Below, piece after piece: positions 43,612 to 52,478 of a stretch of DNA of 64,000 bases. The stretch lies in contig NZ_FNAT01000001.1 of the NCBI RefSeq assembly GCF_900102015.1, positions 723,000-786,999 on the forward strand. The letters run 5' to 3'. The translations under genes were made by a program, and so were the position numbers. Positions within the stretch are counted from its first letter, which is position 1. Each line of letters starts with the position of its first letter. Source of the stretch: Limimaricola pyoseonensis (GTDB lineage Bacteria > Pseudomonadota > Alphaproteobacteria > Rhodobacterales > Rhodobacteraceae). The notes under the pieces are model-generated. The model had not been told where the DNA came from and searched no databases. It saw only the letters and a list, made by a program, of their open reading frames with translations.

Positions 43612-45435
43612 ATGAGCGATGCCAGAAAATCCAGATCGGACACAGGCAAGACACCCAGGATGATGAGCCCGGCCGCGCATAGTTTCGAGAACGCCCAGGA
43701 CAGGATCGGCGTCGTCGCCGGCGCGCCCCGCTTCGCGACGGCCGAGCTCGAATCCGTGGTCGCCTTCCTCGACGAGCTGAGCCTCGAGATCGAAGGCGCG
43801 ATCGAGCCGACCGCGCCCAACCCCTACCTGAACATGTCCCTGTACCTGCTGCGCAGCCACGCCGAGGGGCGGGTGGTGACCGCGTCCTCGATGGTGTCGG
43901 CGGCGCGCGTGCCCTATGCCACCGCGACCCGCAAGCTCGCCGAGATGCAGAAGGCCGGCCTGATCGTCCAGCGGCCCCGGTCCAAGACCGGCAAGAGCTT
44001 CTCGCTGCACCCGAGCGACGCGCTGATCGAGACCTGGACCCATCTCGCCGACCGCATCCGGCGGCTGGCCGCCTCGAAATTCGCGGCCGATGCGTCGGGT
44101 TCGGGGTCCTCCGACTACTACTTCGGCGACTCCTACCAGCCCGGACAGTCGCTCATCCGTCCGCCGCGGGTGCTGGCGAGCCCGCTCAAGCTGGCCGGGG
44201 GGCTGCGCATCTTGGTGCATGGCGATCCCACCTTCATGGTGATGGACAACCTCAAGCGCCAGTTCGAACAGCTTGTCGGTACCAAGATCAGCCAGCGCGC
44301 CTTCTCGATCGACCGCCTCCGCGACGAGGCGCTGCGCAACGCCGCGCGCCCGAACAGCCAATACGACCTGATCGCCGTCGACCTGCCCTGGGTGGGCGAA
44401 TTCGTCGAGAAGGGCGTGCTGCGGCCGCTCGGGTCCGCGCTCGATGTCGAGCGCCTCGATCCCAGCGATTTCCATACCGCGGGCTGGCGCGCGGCGCATT
44501 GGAACGGCGTGCCCTACGGCGTCCCGAGCCAGACGACGCCCGAGCTGATGTTCTACCGCAAGGACTGGTTCGCCGAGGCCGGGCTGGAGCCGCCGAACAC
44601 CACCGACGCGGTGCTCCGCGCCGCCGCCGCGCTGCATGACCCGGCCCGCGGCCGCCACGGCGTCGCCTGGAACGCGGCGCGGGGAACGGCGCTCGGCCAT
44701 ACCTTCATGATGACCTGCGCCGATTTCGGCCAGCCGATCGTCAAGCTGCCGGCCATCGCCGGGGGTTTCGATGCCGGCAATCTGGGCCGCGGCGACATCG
44801 AGGCGACGATCGACACGCCGAGGGCGCTCGAGGCCGCCGAATACCTCATGGCGCTGCTCGAATTCTCGCCGCCCGACATCCTGTCGATGTCCTGGTACGA
44901 GCGGATGCGCCCCTACGCCGCCGGCAAGGTCGCCATGGCCTACGGCTACACCTTGCTGGCGCCCTATTTCGAACTGGACCCGAGTTCGCCCGCCTACGAA
45001 AACACCGGCTACCTGCCCCACCCCGCCGGCCCGCGCGGCAGCCCGGTCGCCCCGGTCGGGGGCTACGTGCTCGGCATCCCGGCCAACCTCGCCGAGGAGC
45101 GCATCCCCGACGCGGCCGAGGCCCTGATCGCCTTCACGTCGCCGGAGGCACAGAAGCTCTACGTGCAGAACGGCAGCCGCACCGTGCCGCGCTACTCGGT
45201 CGGGAGCGATCCGGAAGTGCGCCGGCTGTCGCCCGTCTTCGAGGCGGTGGAGGAGATGGCTTGGCGCGACGAACTCCAGTTCTGGCCGCGCCCGCCGATC
45301 CCGCAGATCTCGGACATCATCCAGATCTGCGGCCACGAATTCCACGACATGCTGCGTGGACTGACGACACCGCGCAACGCCCTGGCGCGGGCCCAGGCCC
45401 GGGCCGAGGACGCGCTGAGACAGCCGATCACCTAG
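43612..45435 (+). CDS. Cytoplasmic regulator: winged-helix domain fused to an extracellular-solute-binding-like (family 1) domain
   Basis: 607 residues with no signal peptide. Residues about 70-150 look like a MarR/GntR-type winged helix (ASSMVSAARVPYATATRKLA is the likely recognition helix region, then L-I-V-Q-R-P-R-S-K-T-G-K as the wing). From about 195 on it resembles family 1 solute-binding proteins: I-L-V-H-G-D-P-T-F, Y-D-L-I-A-V-D-L-P-W-V-G-E-F, Y-G-V-P-S-Q-T-T-P-E-L-M-F-Y-R-K-D-W-F and A-P-V-G-G-Y-V-L-G-I-P. A binding-protein fold serving as an effector domain in the cytoplasm would sense the imported substrate or a product. First gene of the plus-strand catabolic operon; SDR follows after 10 bp. 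Confidence 0.8.
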   Translation: MSDARKSRSDTGKTPRMMSPAAHSFENAQDRIGVVAGAPRFATAELESVVAFLDELSLEIEGAIEPTAPNPYLNMSLYLLRSHAEGRVVTASSMVSAARVPYATATRKLAEMQKAGLIVQRPRSKTGKSFSLHPSDALIETWTHLADRIRRLAASKFAADASGSGSSDYYFGDSYQPGQSLIRPPRVLASPLKLAGGLRILVHGDPTFMVMDNLKRQFEQLVGTKISQRAFSIDRLRDEALRNAARPNSQYDLIAVDLPWVGEFVEKGVLRPLGSALDVERLDPSDFHTAGWRAAHWNGVPYGVPSQTTPELMFYRKDWFAEAGLEPPNTTDAVLRAAAALHDPARGRHGVAWNAARGTALGHTFMMTCADFGQPIVKLPAIAGGFDAGNLGRGDIEATIDTPRALEAAEYLMALLEFSPPDILSMSWYERMRPYAAGKVAMAYGYTLLAPYFELDPSSPAYENTGYLPHPAGPRGSPVAPVGGYVLGIPANLAEERIPDAAEALIAFTSPEAQKLYVQNGSRTVPRYSVGSDPEVRRLSPVFEAVEEMAWRDELQFWPRPPIPQISDIIQICGHEFHDMLRGLTTPRNALARAQARAEDALRQPIT

Positions 45436-45445
45436 GGAGGAAACC

Positions 45446-46255
45446 ATGGACCCCAATCGCCTCAGAGGGAAGAACATCGTCATCACCGGCGCGGCCCAGG
45501 GCATGGGCGCGGCGAACGCGGAGTATTTCGCGGCCCAGGGCGCGAATGTCTGCCTCGGTGACATCAATGTCGATGGGGTCGGCGAAGTCGCCAGGCGGAT
45601 CAACGCGGCCGGGAACGGCAAGGCGATCTCGCTGGGCATGAACGTCACCAAGCGGGCCGATCACGCGGCCGCGGTCGATGCCTGCGCCGAGGAGTTCGGC
45701 TCGATCAACGTCATGCTCAACAATGCCGGCATCAACAAGCCGCGCATGTTCCTCGACATCGACGAGGACAACTGGGACCAGATCATGGACATCAACGCCA
45801 AGGGCATGCTGTTCGGCATGCAGGAGGCGGCGAAGAAGATGATCGCGCAGGGTCCGATGGAGGATCACCCCTACAAGATCATCAATGTCGGCTCGATCGT
45901 GTCGCGCACCGCCTTTCTCGACGTGATCCCCTATTCCTGCTCGAAATACTGCGCCCTCGCCATGATCATCGGCGGCGCCAAGGCGCTGTGGGAGCACAAG
46001 ATCACGGTGAACGGCTACGGCCCCGGCGTGGTCAAGACCGAGCTTTGGGAGCAGCTCGACAAGGATCTCGTGGAGATCGGCATGTTCGAGGAGGAGGGCC
46101 AGTCGATGGACCACCTCGCCAAGACCATGATCCTGATGAAGCAGCTCAGCACGCCCGACGACGTCAAGGGCACGGCCGCCTTCCTCTGCTCGGACGAGTC
46201 CGACTACATGACCGGCCAGCTCATCATGATCGACGGCGGCATGATCATGCAGTGA
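45446..46255 (+). CDS. Second short-chain dehydrogenase/reductase
   Basis: 269 residues. SDR with ITGAAQGMGAANAEYF, N-N-A-G-I-N-K-P, the Y-S-C-S-K catalytic pair and C-terminal G-Q-L-I-M-I-D-G-G-M. It is clearly related to the SDR on the other strand (both have N-N-A-G-x-N-K-P and similar ends), so they may act on successive or stereoisomeric hydroxyls. AGGGAGG precedes the ATG. Co-transcribed with the upstream regulator. Confidence 0.88.
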   Translation: MDPNRLRGKNIVITGAAQGMGAANAEYFAAQGANVCLGDINVDGVGEVARRINAAGNGKAISLGMNVTKRADHAAAVDACAEEFGSINVMLNNAGINKPRMFLDIDEDNWDQIMDINAKGMLFGMQEAAKKMIAQGPMEDHPYKIINVGSIVSRTAFLDVIPYSCSKYCALAMIIGGAKALWEHKITVNGYGPGVVKTELWEQLDKDLVEIGMFEEEGQSMDHLAKTMILMKQLSTPDDVKGTAAFLCSDESDYMTGQLIMIDGGMIMQ

Positions 46256-46352
46256 TCCCGCCGGCGGCCCGGCGCCGCCCGACGACAGCAACAAGCCCAA
46301 CGACATTCACTGGTGCGTGCCCCCCGCGCACCCAGCAGGAAAGCTTTGTCCC

Positions 46353-47651
46353 ATGTCCCGCGCCCTCACACCCAACGTCCTGTCCCCAGCCGATCTCGAG
46401 CCGAACTGGCGCTGGGAAGGACGCCTGCCCGCCTGGGGCCACACCAACACCGATTTCGAGCGCCGCATCGATCACGACCGCCTGCGCCGCTACCGGCTCA
46501 GCCGCACGCGCCAAGCGCTGAAGGCCTCCGATTGCGGCACGCTGCTGCTCTTCGACGTGAACAACATCCGCTACGTCTCGGCCACCAAGATCGGCGAGTG
46601 GGAGCGCGACAAGATGTGCCGCTTCTGCCTGCTGACCGGCGACGATGCGCCCTATGTGTGGGATTTCGGCTCGGCCGCGGTGCACCACAAGAAGTATTCC
46701 GACTGGCTGGTCCCCGACCACTGCCGCGCCGGCGTGGTCGGGATGCGGGGCACCATCCCGCCCAGCTTCGGCCTGATGAAGAAATACGCCGAGGAGATCG
46801 CCGGGCTGATCGAGGATGCCGGCATGAAGGGCATGCCGGTCGGCGTCGACTACGCCGAGACCGCGATGTTCCACGCGCTGAAGGAAGCCGGTCTCAACGT
46901 CGTCGACGGCCAGCAGATCATGCTCTCGGCGCGCGAGATCAAGAACTGGGACGAGATCCAGCTGCTGACGCAGGCCGCCAGCATGGTCGATGGCGTCTAC
47001 CACATGATCTACGAGGAGCTGAAGCCGGGGGTGCGCGAGAACGACATCGTCGCGCTGTCCAACAAGATGCTCTACGAGATGGGCTCGGACGACGTCGAGG
47101 CGATCAACGCGATCTCGGGCGAGCGCTGCAACCCGCATCCGCACAACTTCACCGACCGTTATTTCCGGCCCGGCGACCAGGCCTTCTTCGACATCCTGCA
47201 AAGCTACCAGGGCTACCGCACCTGCTATTACAGGACCTTCAACATCGGCCGCTCCACGCCGTCGCAGCGCGACGCCTACGTGAAGGCCCGCGAATGGATC
47301 GACGCCTCGATCCAGGCGATCAGGCCGGGCGTCACCACCGACCAGGTGGCCAAGCTCTGGCCCAAGGCCGAGGAGTTCGGCTTTCCCGACGAGCTGTCGG
47401 CCTTCGGGCTGCAGTTCGGCCACGGCCTCGGCCTCGCGCTGCACGAGCGGCCGATCATCAGCCGCGCCGTCAGCCTCGACAACCCGATGGAGATCCAGAC
47501 CGGCATGGTCTTCGCGCTCGAGACCTACTGCCCGGCCTCTGACGGCTACTCGGCCGCCCGCATCGAGGAGGAGGTCGTGGTCACCGACACCGGCTGCGAG
47601 GTCATCAGCCTGTTCCCGGCCGAGGAGCTGCCGATCGCGAACCGCTACTGA
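46353..47651 (+). CDS. M24 (creatinase/aminopeptidase P fold) hydrolase-like protein with an altered metal site
   Basis: 432 residues. N-terminal creatinase-like domain (TLLLFDVNNIRYVSATKIGE) and C-terminal pita-bread domain. Of the five usual M24 ligands I see Asp (AFFDILQ), His (FGHGLGLALHE), Glu (FALETYC) and Glu (RIEEEVVV), but the second Asp in D-x-x-R-T-F is Cys (T-C-Y-Y-R-T-F). A non-peptidase role like creatinase or the DMSP lyase DddP is possible; similarity to DddP is only general, so I do not assign it. AGGAAAG lies about ten bases before the ATG. Confidence 0.75.
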   Translation: MSRALTPNVLSPADLEPNWRWEGRLPAWGHTNTDFERRIDHDRLRRYRLSRTRQALKASDCGTLLLFDVNNIRYVSATKIGEWERDKMCRFCLLTGDDAPYVWDFGSAAVHHKKYSDWLVPDHCRAGVVGMRGTIPPSFGLMKKYAEEIAGLIEDAGMKGMPVGVDYAETAMFHALKEAGLNVVDGQQIMLSAREIKNWDEIQLLTQAASMVDGVYHMIYEELKPGVRENDIVALSNKMLYEMGSDDVEAINAISGERCNPHPHNFTDRYFRPGDQAFFDILQSYQGYRTCYYRTFNIGRSTPSQRDAYVKAREWIDASIQAIRPGVTTDQVAKLWPKAEEFGFPDELSAFGLQFGHGLGLALHERPIISRAVSLDNPMEIQTGMVFALETYCPASDGYSAARIEEEVVVTDTGCEVISLFPAEELPIANRY

Positions 47652-47707
47652 CACCCTGCCCGCCCCGGCCGGCGCGCCGGGGCCCCACCCCATCCGCGGA
47701 GACATCC

Positions 47708-48688
47708 ATGGCAGACAAGGCAAAGACCAACACCGAGGACTACCTGCGCATGTTTTCGCAGATGGTCCGGATCCGCAGCTTCGAGGACAACGCCAACCAG
47801 CTCTACCTGTCGGCCAAGATGCCGGGGCTGACCCACATGTATTCCGGCGAGGAGGCCGTCGCCGTCGGGATCTGCGAGGCCCTGAAGACGACCGACAAGA
47901 TCACCTCGACCCATCGCGGCCACGGCCACTGCGTCGCCAAGGGCGCCGAGTTCAAACAGATGTTCTGCGAGCTTCTGGGAAAGGAAGAGGGCTACTGCCG
48001 CGGCAAGGGCGGCTCGATGCACATCGCCGACCAGTCTAACGGCAATCTCGGGGCCAACGCGATCGTCGGCGGCTCGATGGGGATCGCGACCGGCGCGGCC
48101 CTGACCGCGAAGCTGCAGGGGCGCGACGACGTCACCGTCTGCTTCTTCGGCGACGGCGCCACCGCGCAGGGCCTGATGTACGAGGTGATGAACATGGCCG
48201 CGCTCTGGCGGCTGCCGGTCATCTATGCCTGCGAGAACAACGGCTACTCGGAATACACCAAGACCGAGGAGATCGCCGCCGGGTCGATCACCGCTCGCGC
48301 CGAAGCCTTCGGCATCGAGGCGTTCCAGGTCGACGGCCAGGACGTGCTCGCCGTCAACAAGCTGGCGACCGAGCTGGTCGGGCGCTGCCGCGGGGGCGAG
48401 GGTCCGTTCTTCGTGGAGCTCATGACCTATCGCTACCACGGGCACCACGTCGGCGACATCAACCGCGAATACTATCGGGCCAAGGAGGAGGAGACGCTCT
48501 GGAAGACCGAGCGCGACCCGATCCTGCGGTTCCGCGGCTGGCTGGTCGACCAGGGCATCGCGAGCGAGCAAGACCTCGAGGCGCTGCAGGCCGAGATCAA
48601 GGAAGATGCCGAGAATGCGGTGAAATACGCGCTCGAGGCGAAGTACCCCGACACGTCCGAAGTCGACATGCATGTCTACGCGGCCTGA
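47708..48688 (+). CDS. Thiamine-dependent 2-oxoacid/acetoin dehydrogenase E1 alpha
   Basis: 326 residues. TPP-Mg motif G-D-G-A-T-A-Q-G...E-N-N (FFGDGATAQGLMYEVMNMA, then YACENNGYSE), plus TSTHRGHGHCVAKGA and the G-G-S-M-H-I phosphate region. The length and sequence style fit the short E1 alpha of pyruvate or acetoin dehydrogenases (AcoA-like). It decarboxylates or cleaves a keto substrate and passes the acyl group to lipoyl domains. Forms a heterotetramer with the next gene product. Confidence 0.88.
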   Translation: MADKAKTNTEDYLRMFSQMVRIRSFEDNANQLYLSAKMPGLTHMYSGEEAVAVGICEALKTTDKITSTHRGHGHCVAKGAEFKQMFCELLGKEEGYCRGKGGSMHIADQSNGNLGANAIVGGSMGIATGAALTAKLQGRDDVTVCFFGDGATAQGLMYEVMNMAALWRLPVIYACENNGYSEYTKTEEIAAGSITARAEAFGIEAFQVDGQDVLAVNKLATELVGRCRGGEGPFFVELMTYRYHGHHVGDINREYYRAKEEETLWKTERDPILRFRGWLVDQGIASEQDLEALQAEIKEDAENAVKYALEAKYPDTSEVDMHVYAA

Positions 48689-48698
48689 GGAGACGATC

Positions 48699-49694
48699 AT
48701 GCGAGAGATCACATTGTCCAAGGCCGTGAACGAGGCCATCGCCGAGGAGATGCGGCGCGACGAGACCGTGTTCGTGATCGGCGAGGACGTCGCCGAGGCC
48801 GGCACCCCCTTCAAGGTCCTCTCGGGCCTCGTCGAGGAGTTCGGCACCGCCCGCGTCATCGACACGCCGATCGCCGAGCCGGGCTTCATGGGCATCGCCG
48901 TCGGTGCGGCGATGACCGGCTCGCGCCCGATCGTCGACCTGATGTTCGGCGACTTCATCTTCCTGATCATGGATCAGCTCTGCAACCAGGCCGCCAAGAC
49001 GCACTACATGTCCGGCGGCAAGCTCAACGTGCCTCTGGTGCTGCGCACCAATCTCGGCGCCACGCGGCGATCGGCGGCGCAGCACAGCCAGTCCCTGCAG
49101 GCCCTCGTCGCCCATATCCCGGGCCTCAAGGTTGCGATGCCCTCGTCGGCCTACGAGGCCAAGGGCCTGATGAAGACCGCGATCCGCGACAACAACCCGG
49201 TCGTCATCTTCGAGGACAAGCTGATGTACCAGGACAAGGCGCCGGTTCCCGAGGAGGACTACCTCATCCCCTTCGGCGTCGCGAATGTGAAGCGCGAGGG
49301 GTCCGACATCACGTTGATCGGCACCTCGTCGATGGTGCAGGTGGCCGAGGCCGCCGCCGAGATCCTCGCGCGGGAGGGCATCAGCGCCGAGGTGATCGAC
49401 CCGCGCACCATCGTGCCGCTCGACGAGGCGGCGCTGGTCGCGTCGGTCAGGAAGACCTCGCGGGCCATCGTGATCGACGAGGGCCACCAGAGCTACGGCG
49501 TGACGAGCGAGATCGCGAGCCGGCTCAACGAGCAGGCCTTCTACCATCTGGACGCCCCCGTGCTGCGGATGGGCGCGATGGACGTGCCGGTGCCGTTCAG
49601 CCCGGCGCTCGAGGACCTCACCGTGCCGACGCCCGAGGCCGTCGCGGTGCAGGCCCGCCGGCTTTGCGCCGGGGAGATGATCCATGCCGCGTGA
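48699..49694 (+). CDS. Thiamine-dependent 2-oxoacid/acetoin dehydrogenase E1 beta
   Basis: 331 residues. Transketolase pyrimidine-binding domain with VIGEDVAEAGTPFKVLSGL and the C-terminal domain with V-I-D-P-R-T-I-V-P-L-D. ATG 48699 follows TGAGGAG. The end overlaps the lipoyl protein gene by 11 bp. AcoB-like by size; no E3 gene is in the operon, so a housekeeping lipoamide dehydrogenase would be needed. Confidence 0.88.
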   Translation: MREITLSKAVNEAIAEEMRRDETVFVIGEDVAEAGTPFKVLSGLVEEFGTARVIDTPIAEPGFMGIAVGAAMTGSRPIVDLMFGDFIFLIMDQLCNQAAKTHYMSGGKLNVPLVLRTNLGATRRSAAQHSQSLQALVAHIPGLKVAMPSSAYEAKGLMKTAIRDNNPVVIFEDKLMYQDKAPVPEEDYLIPFGVANVKREGSDITLIGTSSMVQVAEAAAEILAREGISAEVIDPRTIVPLDEAALVASVRKTSRAIVIDEGHQSYGVTSEIASRLNEQAFYHLDAPVLRMGAMDVPVPFSPALEDLTVPTPEAVAVQARRLCAGEMIHAA

Positions 49695-51021
49695 GGTGAT
49701 CATGCCGGCGCTCGGGATGGCCCAGGATTCCGGGGTCATCGTGACCTGGCTGAAATCTCCGGGCGACACGGTGGCCGAAGGCGATGCCCTGTTCGAGGTG
49801 GAGACCGACAAGGCGACGATGGAGGTCGAGGCGCAGGCCGCGGGCTTCCTGACCCGCGTGACCGCCGCCGCCGGGGACGACGTGCCGGTCGGCAAGGTGA
49901 TCGCGCTGATCTCCGACACGGCCGACGCGCCCGCCCCGGCGGACGGAGAGGCCGACGCTGCCCCCGCGGAGGAGGCCGCGCCAGCCGAGCTGCCGCAGGG
50001 CCACGACGTCATCATGCCGGCGCTCGGCATGGCGCAGGATACCGGCCTTCTGGTCGGCTGGTTGAAGCCCCCGGGCGATGTCGTCGCCGCAGACGACGTC
50101 CTGTTCGAGGTCGAGACCGACAAGAGCACGATGGAGGTGCCGGCCGGTCACGACGGCTATGTCGCGGCCCTTCTGGCCGAGGCCGGCGAAGAGGTGCCCG
50201 TCGGACAGGCCGTGGCGATCATCAGCCCGGAGAAGCCCGACGCGCCGGTCCGGCGCAGGGCGGACGCGAAGGCCGACGCGAAGGCGAACGCGAAGGCCGA
50301 TGCGAAACCGGTCGCTCCGGAGACCGAGCCGGCCAGGCCCGCAAGTGCGGCGCAGCCTCGGGCCCGCCCTGCCCCGGCCCCGCAGCCGGCACGCGCGGCC
50401 GGCCGCATCCTCGCATCCCCGAAGGCGCGACGCCTCGCGCTCGAACAGGGGCTGGACCTTGAGAGGCTGGTCTCGGCCGGGCATCCCCAGCCCTTCCATG
50501 TGCGGGATCTGGAGGCGCTCCGGGTCATGGGCAGGGAGCAGCCCTCGCCCACGGTGTCGCCCGTCGCCCGGCCGCTCAGGCTCACCGCCGAGACCGGCGG
50601 CGACGGCCTCGCCGCCTTCATGGAATGGGCCGCCGCCGCGGGCGACCTCGACGAACATGCCCTGCTGGCGGGGTTCGCGGCCGCGAGCCTGAGGTCGGAC
50701 GACGCCGAGATCGTCGTCGCGGTGGACGCCTTCGGTGCCTCGCGGCACTACCGCGACCCCGACAGGCCAAGGCTCGGCGCCAGCGCGGCCGAAGCGGCCG
50801 ACGGCGTCCCGCATCTGCGCCTGCGCGACCTGCGGCGGGCCCGCGTGACGTCGGTGTCCATGGGGGCCGAGGACGCGCCGGTGGTCACGATCACCGGAAC
50901 CGGGCCGGGCCTGCGGCTCACGCTCGAATGCGCCGCCGACCAGCTTTCGGCCGACCGGGCGCTCGCCCTCCTCACAGACCTTGCGGGACGGATCGAAGAG
51001 CCCCTCCGCCACCTGCTCTGA
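49684..51021 (+). CDS. Double-lipoyl carrier protein with E1/E3-binding domain and degenerate C-terminus
   Basis: 445 residues. Two lipoyl domains, each with its lipoylated lysine: Lys43 in VETDKATMEV and Lys147 in VETDKSTMEV. A low-complexity hinge follows (repeats of A-D-A-K, about 190-215), then a peripheral-subunit-binding domain (ASPKARRLALEQGLDLERL, about 240-275). The last about 150 residues sit where the E2 catalytic core should be but show no H-x-x-x-(D/N)-G motif. So this chain seems to carry acyl groups while catalysis is by the separate core at 52479. Confidence 0.82.
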   Translation: MPREVIMPALGMAQDSGVIVTWLKSPGDTVAEGDALFEVETDKATMEVEAQAAGFLTRVTAAAGDDVPVGKVIALISDTADAPAPADGEADAAPAEEAAPAELPQGHDVIMPALGMAQDTGLLVGWLKPPGDVVAADDVLFEVETDKSTMEVPAGHDGYVAALLAEAGEEVPVGQAVAIISPEKPDAPVRRRADAKADAKANAKADAKPVAPETEPARPASAAQPRARPAPAPQPARAAGRILASPKARRLALEQGLDLERLVSAGHPQPFHVRDLEALRVMGREQPSPTVSPVARPLRLTAETGGDGLAAFMEWAAAAGDLDEHALLAGFAAASLRSDDAEIVVAVDAFGASRHYRDPDRPRLGASAAEAADGVPHLRLRDLRRARVTSVSMGAEDAPVVTITGTGPGLRLTLECAADQLSADRALALLTDLAGRIEEPLRHLL

Positions 51022-51037
51022 CCGGGAAGACAGACCA

Positions 51038-52468
51038 ATGGAACACACCGATCTCTACATCAACGGCACCTGGCGCGCCGGCGCGGCGCAGGAGCGGTTC
51101 GACGTCATCAACCCGGCCACCGAAGAGGTACTGGCCTCGGTCGCCTCGGCCGAGATCGCCGACGCGGACGCCGCTCTCGACGCGGCCGAGGCCGCGATGG
51201 CGGACTGGGCGGCGCGCACCCCGCGCGAACGCTCCGAGGTGCTGCGCCGGGCCTGGGAGCTGATGACCGCGAGGCTCGAGGATTTCGCCCGGCTGATCAC
51301 CCTGGAGAACGGCAAGGCCCGCGGCGACGCCATGGGCGAGGCGACCTACGCCGCGGAGTTCTTCCGCTGGTTCGCCGAGGAGGCGGTCCGCGCCGACGGC
51401 ATGATCACCCGCGCCCCGTCCTCCGGCGCGCGGATCATGGTGCAGCACATGCCCGCCGGGCTCGCCGTGCTGGTGACACCGTGGAACTACCCGGCCGCGA
51501 TGGGCACCCGCAAGATCGCCCCTGCCCTCGCCGCGGGCTGCGGCGTCATCATCAAGCCCGCCTCCGAGACCCCGCTGACCATGCTGGCGCTGATGCCGCT
51601 TCTGGAGGAGGCCGGCGTGCCGGCCGGGCTAGTCAACGTCCTTCCCTCGAAGCGCACCGGCGCGCTCGTCGACCACATGCTGCATGATCCAAGGGTCCGG
51701 GTCGTCAGCTTCACCGGCTCGACCGGCGTCGGCCGCAAGCTGCTGCACTCGGCCGCCGACCAGGTCCTGAAGCCGGCGATGGAGCTCGGCGGCAACGCGC
51801 CGCTGATCGTGTTCGAGGACGCCGACATCGAGCAGGCGGTGGAGGGCACCATGCTGGCCAAGATGCGCAATCTCGGCGAGGCCTGCACCGCCGCGAACCG
51901 GATCTACGTCCATCGGGACATCGCCGAGGACTACACGCGCCGGCTGGCCGAGGCGATGAGCCGGCTGAAGCTGGGCGACGGCAGCGACCCTTCGGTCGAT
52001 GTCGGGCCGCTCGTGAACGCCGGCACCCGCGACAAGGTCGCCGCCTTCGTCGAGGACGCGGTGGCCCGCGGCGCCAGGATCGAGCTGGGCGGCAAGGCGC
52101 CCGAGGGGCGCGGATACTTCTACCCGCCCACCGTCCTGTCGAACGTGTCCGAGGACTCCGAATGCGTCCATGACGAGATCTTCGGCCCGGTGGCGGCGAT
52201 CCAGACCTTCAGCGATCAGGACGACGTCGTCCGGCGCGCGAACGACACGGAATACGGGCTCGTGGCCTATGTCTTCAGCGCGGACATGCAGCGCGCGCTG
52301 CAGGTCTGCGAGCGCCTCGATTACGGCATGGTCGGCCTGAACCGCGGCCTCGTCAGCGACCCGGCGGCGCCGTTCGGCGGCACCAAGCAGTCCGGTCTCG
52401 GGCGCGAAGGCGGCCATGAGGGCATGCTCGAATTCATGGAAACCCAGTACATCTCGGCCAGCTGGTAA
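51038..52468 (+). CDS. NAD(P)-dependent aldehyde dehydrogenase, succinate-semialdehyde/glycolaldehyde type
   Basis: 476 residues. ALDH superfamily with N150 (TPWNYP), K173 (IIKPASETP), E249 (MELGGNAP) and catalytic C283 (GEACTAANR). Overall style is like GabD/AldA enzymes. It lies between the two halves of the split E2, which suggests that one cleavage product is an aldehyde oxidised here to an acid. Substrate not deducible. Confidence 0.85.
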   Translation: MEHTDLYINGTWRAGAAQERFDVINPATEEVLASVASAEIADADAALDAAEAAMADWAARTPRERSEVLRRAWELMTARLEDFARLITLENGKARGDAMGEATYAAEFFRWFAEEAVRADGMITRAPSSGARIMVQHMPAGLAVLVTPWNYPAAMGTRKIAPALAAGCGVIIKPASETPLTMLALMPLLEEAGVPAGLVNVLPSKRTGALVDHMLHDPRVRVVSFTGSTGVGRKLLHSAADQVLKPAMELGGNAPLIVFEDADIEQAVEGTMLAKMRNLGEACTAANRIYVHRDIAEDYTRRLAEAMSRLKLGDGSDPSVDVGPLVNAGTRDKVAAFVEDAVARGARIELGGKAPEGRGYFYPPTVLSNVSEDSECVHDEIFGPVAAIQTFSDQDDVVRRANDTEYGLVAYVFSADMQRALQVCERLDYGMVGLNRGLVSDPAAPFGGTKQSGLGREGGHEGMLEFMETQYISASW

Positions 52469-52478
52469 GGGGGCACTC

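Noticed and set aside
46353..47651. Assignment as DMSP lyase DddP
   Set aside because: The N-terminal layout is similar, but a metal ligand differs and the operon context is sugar/acetoin-like. Shared M24 fold is not enough.
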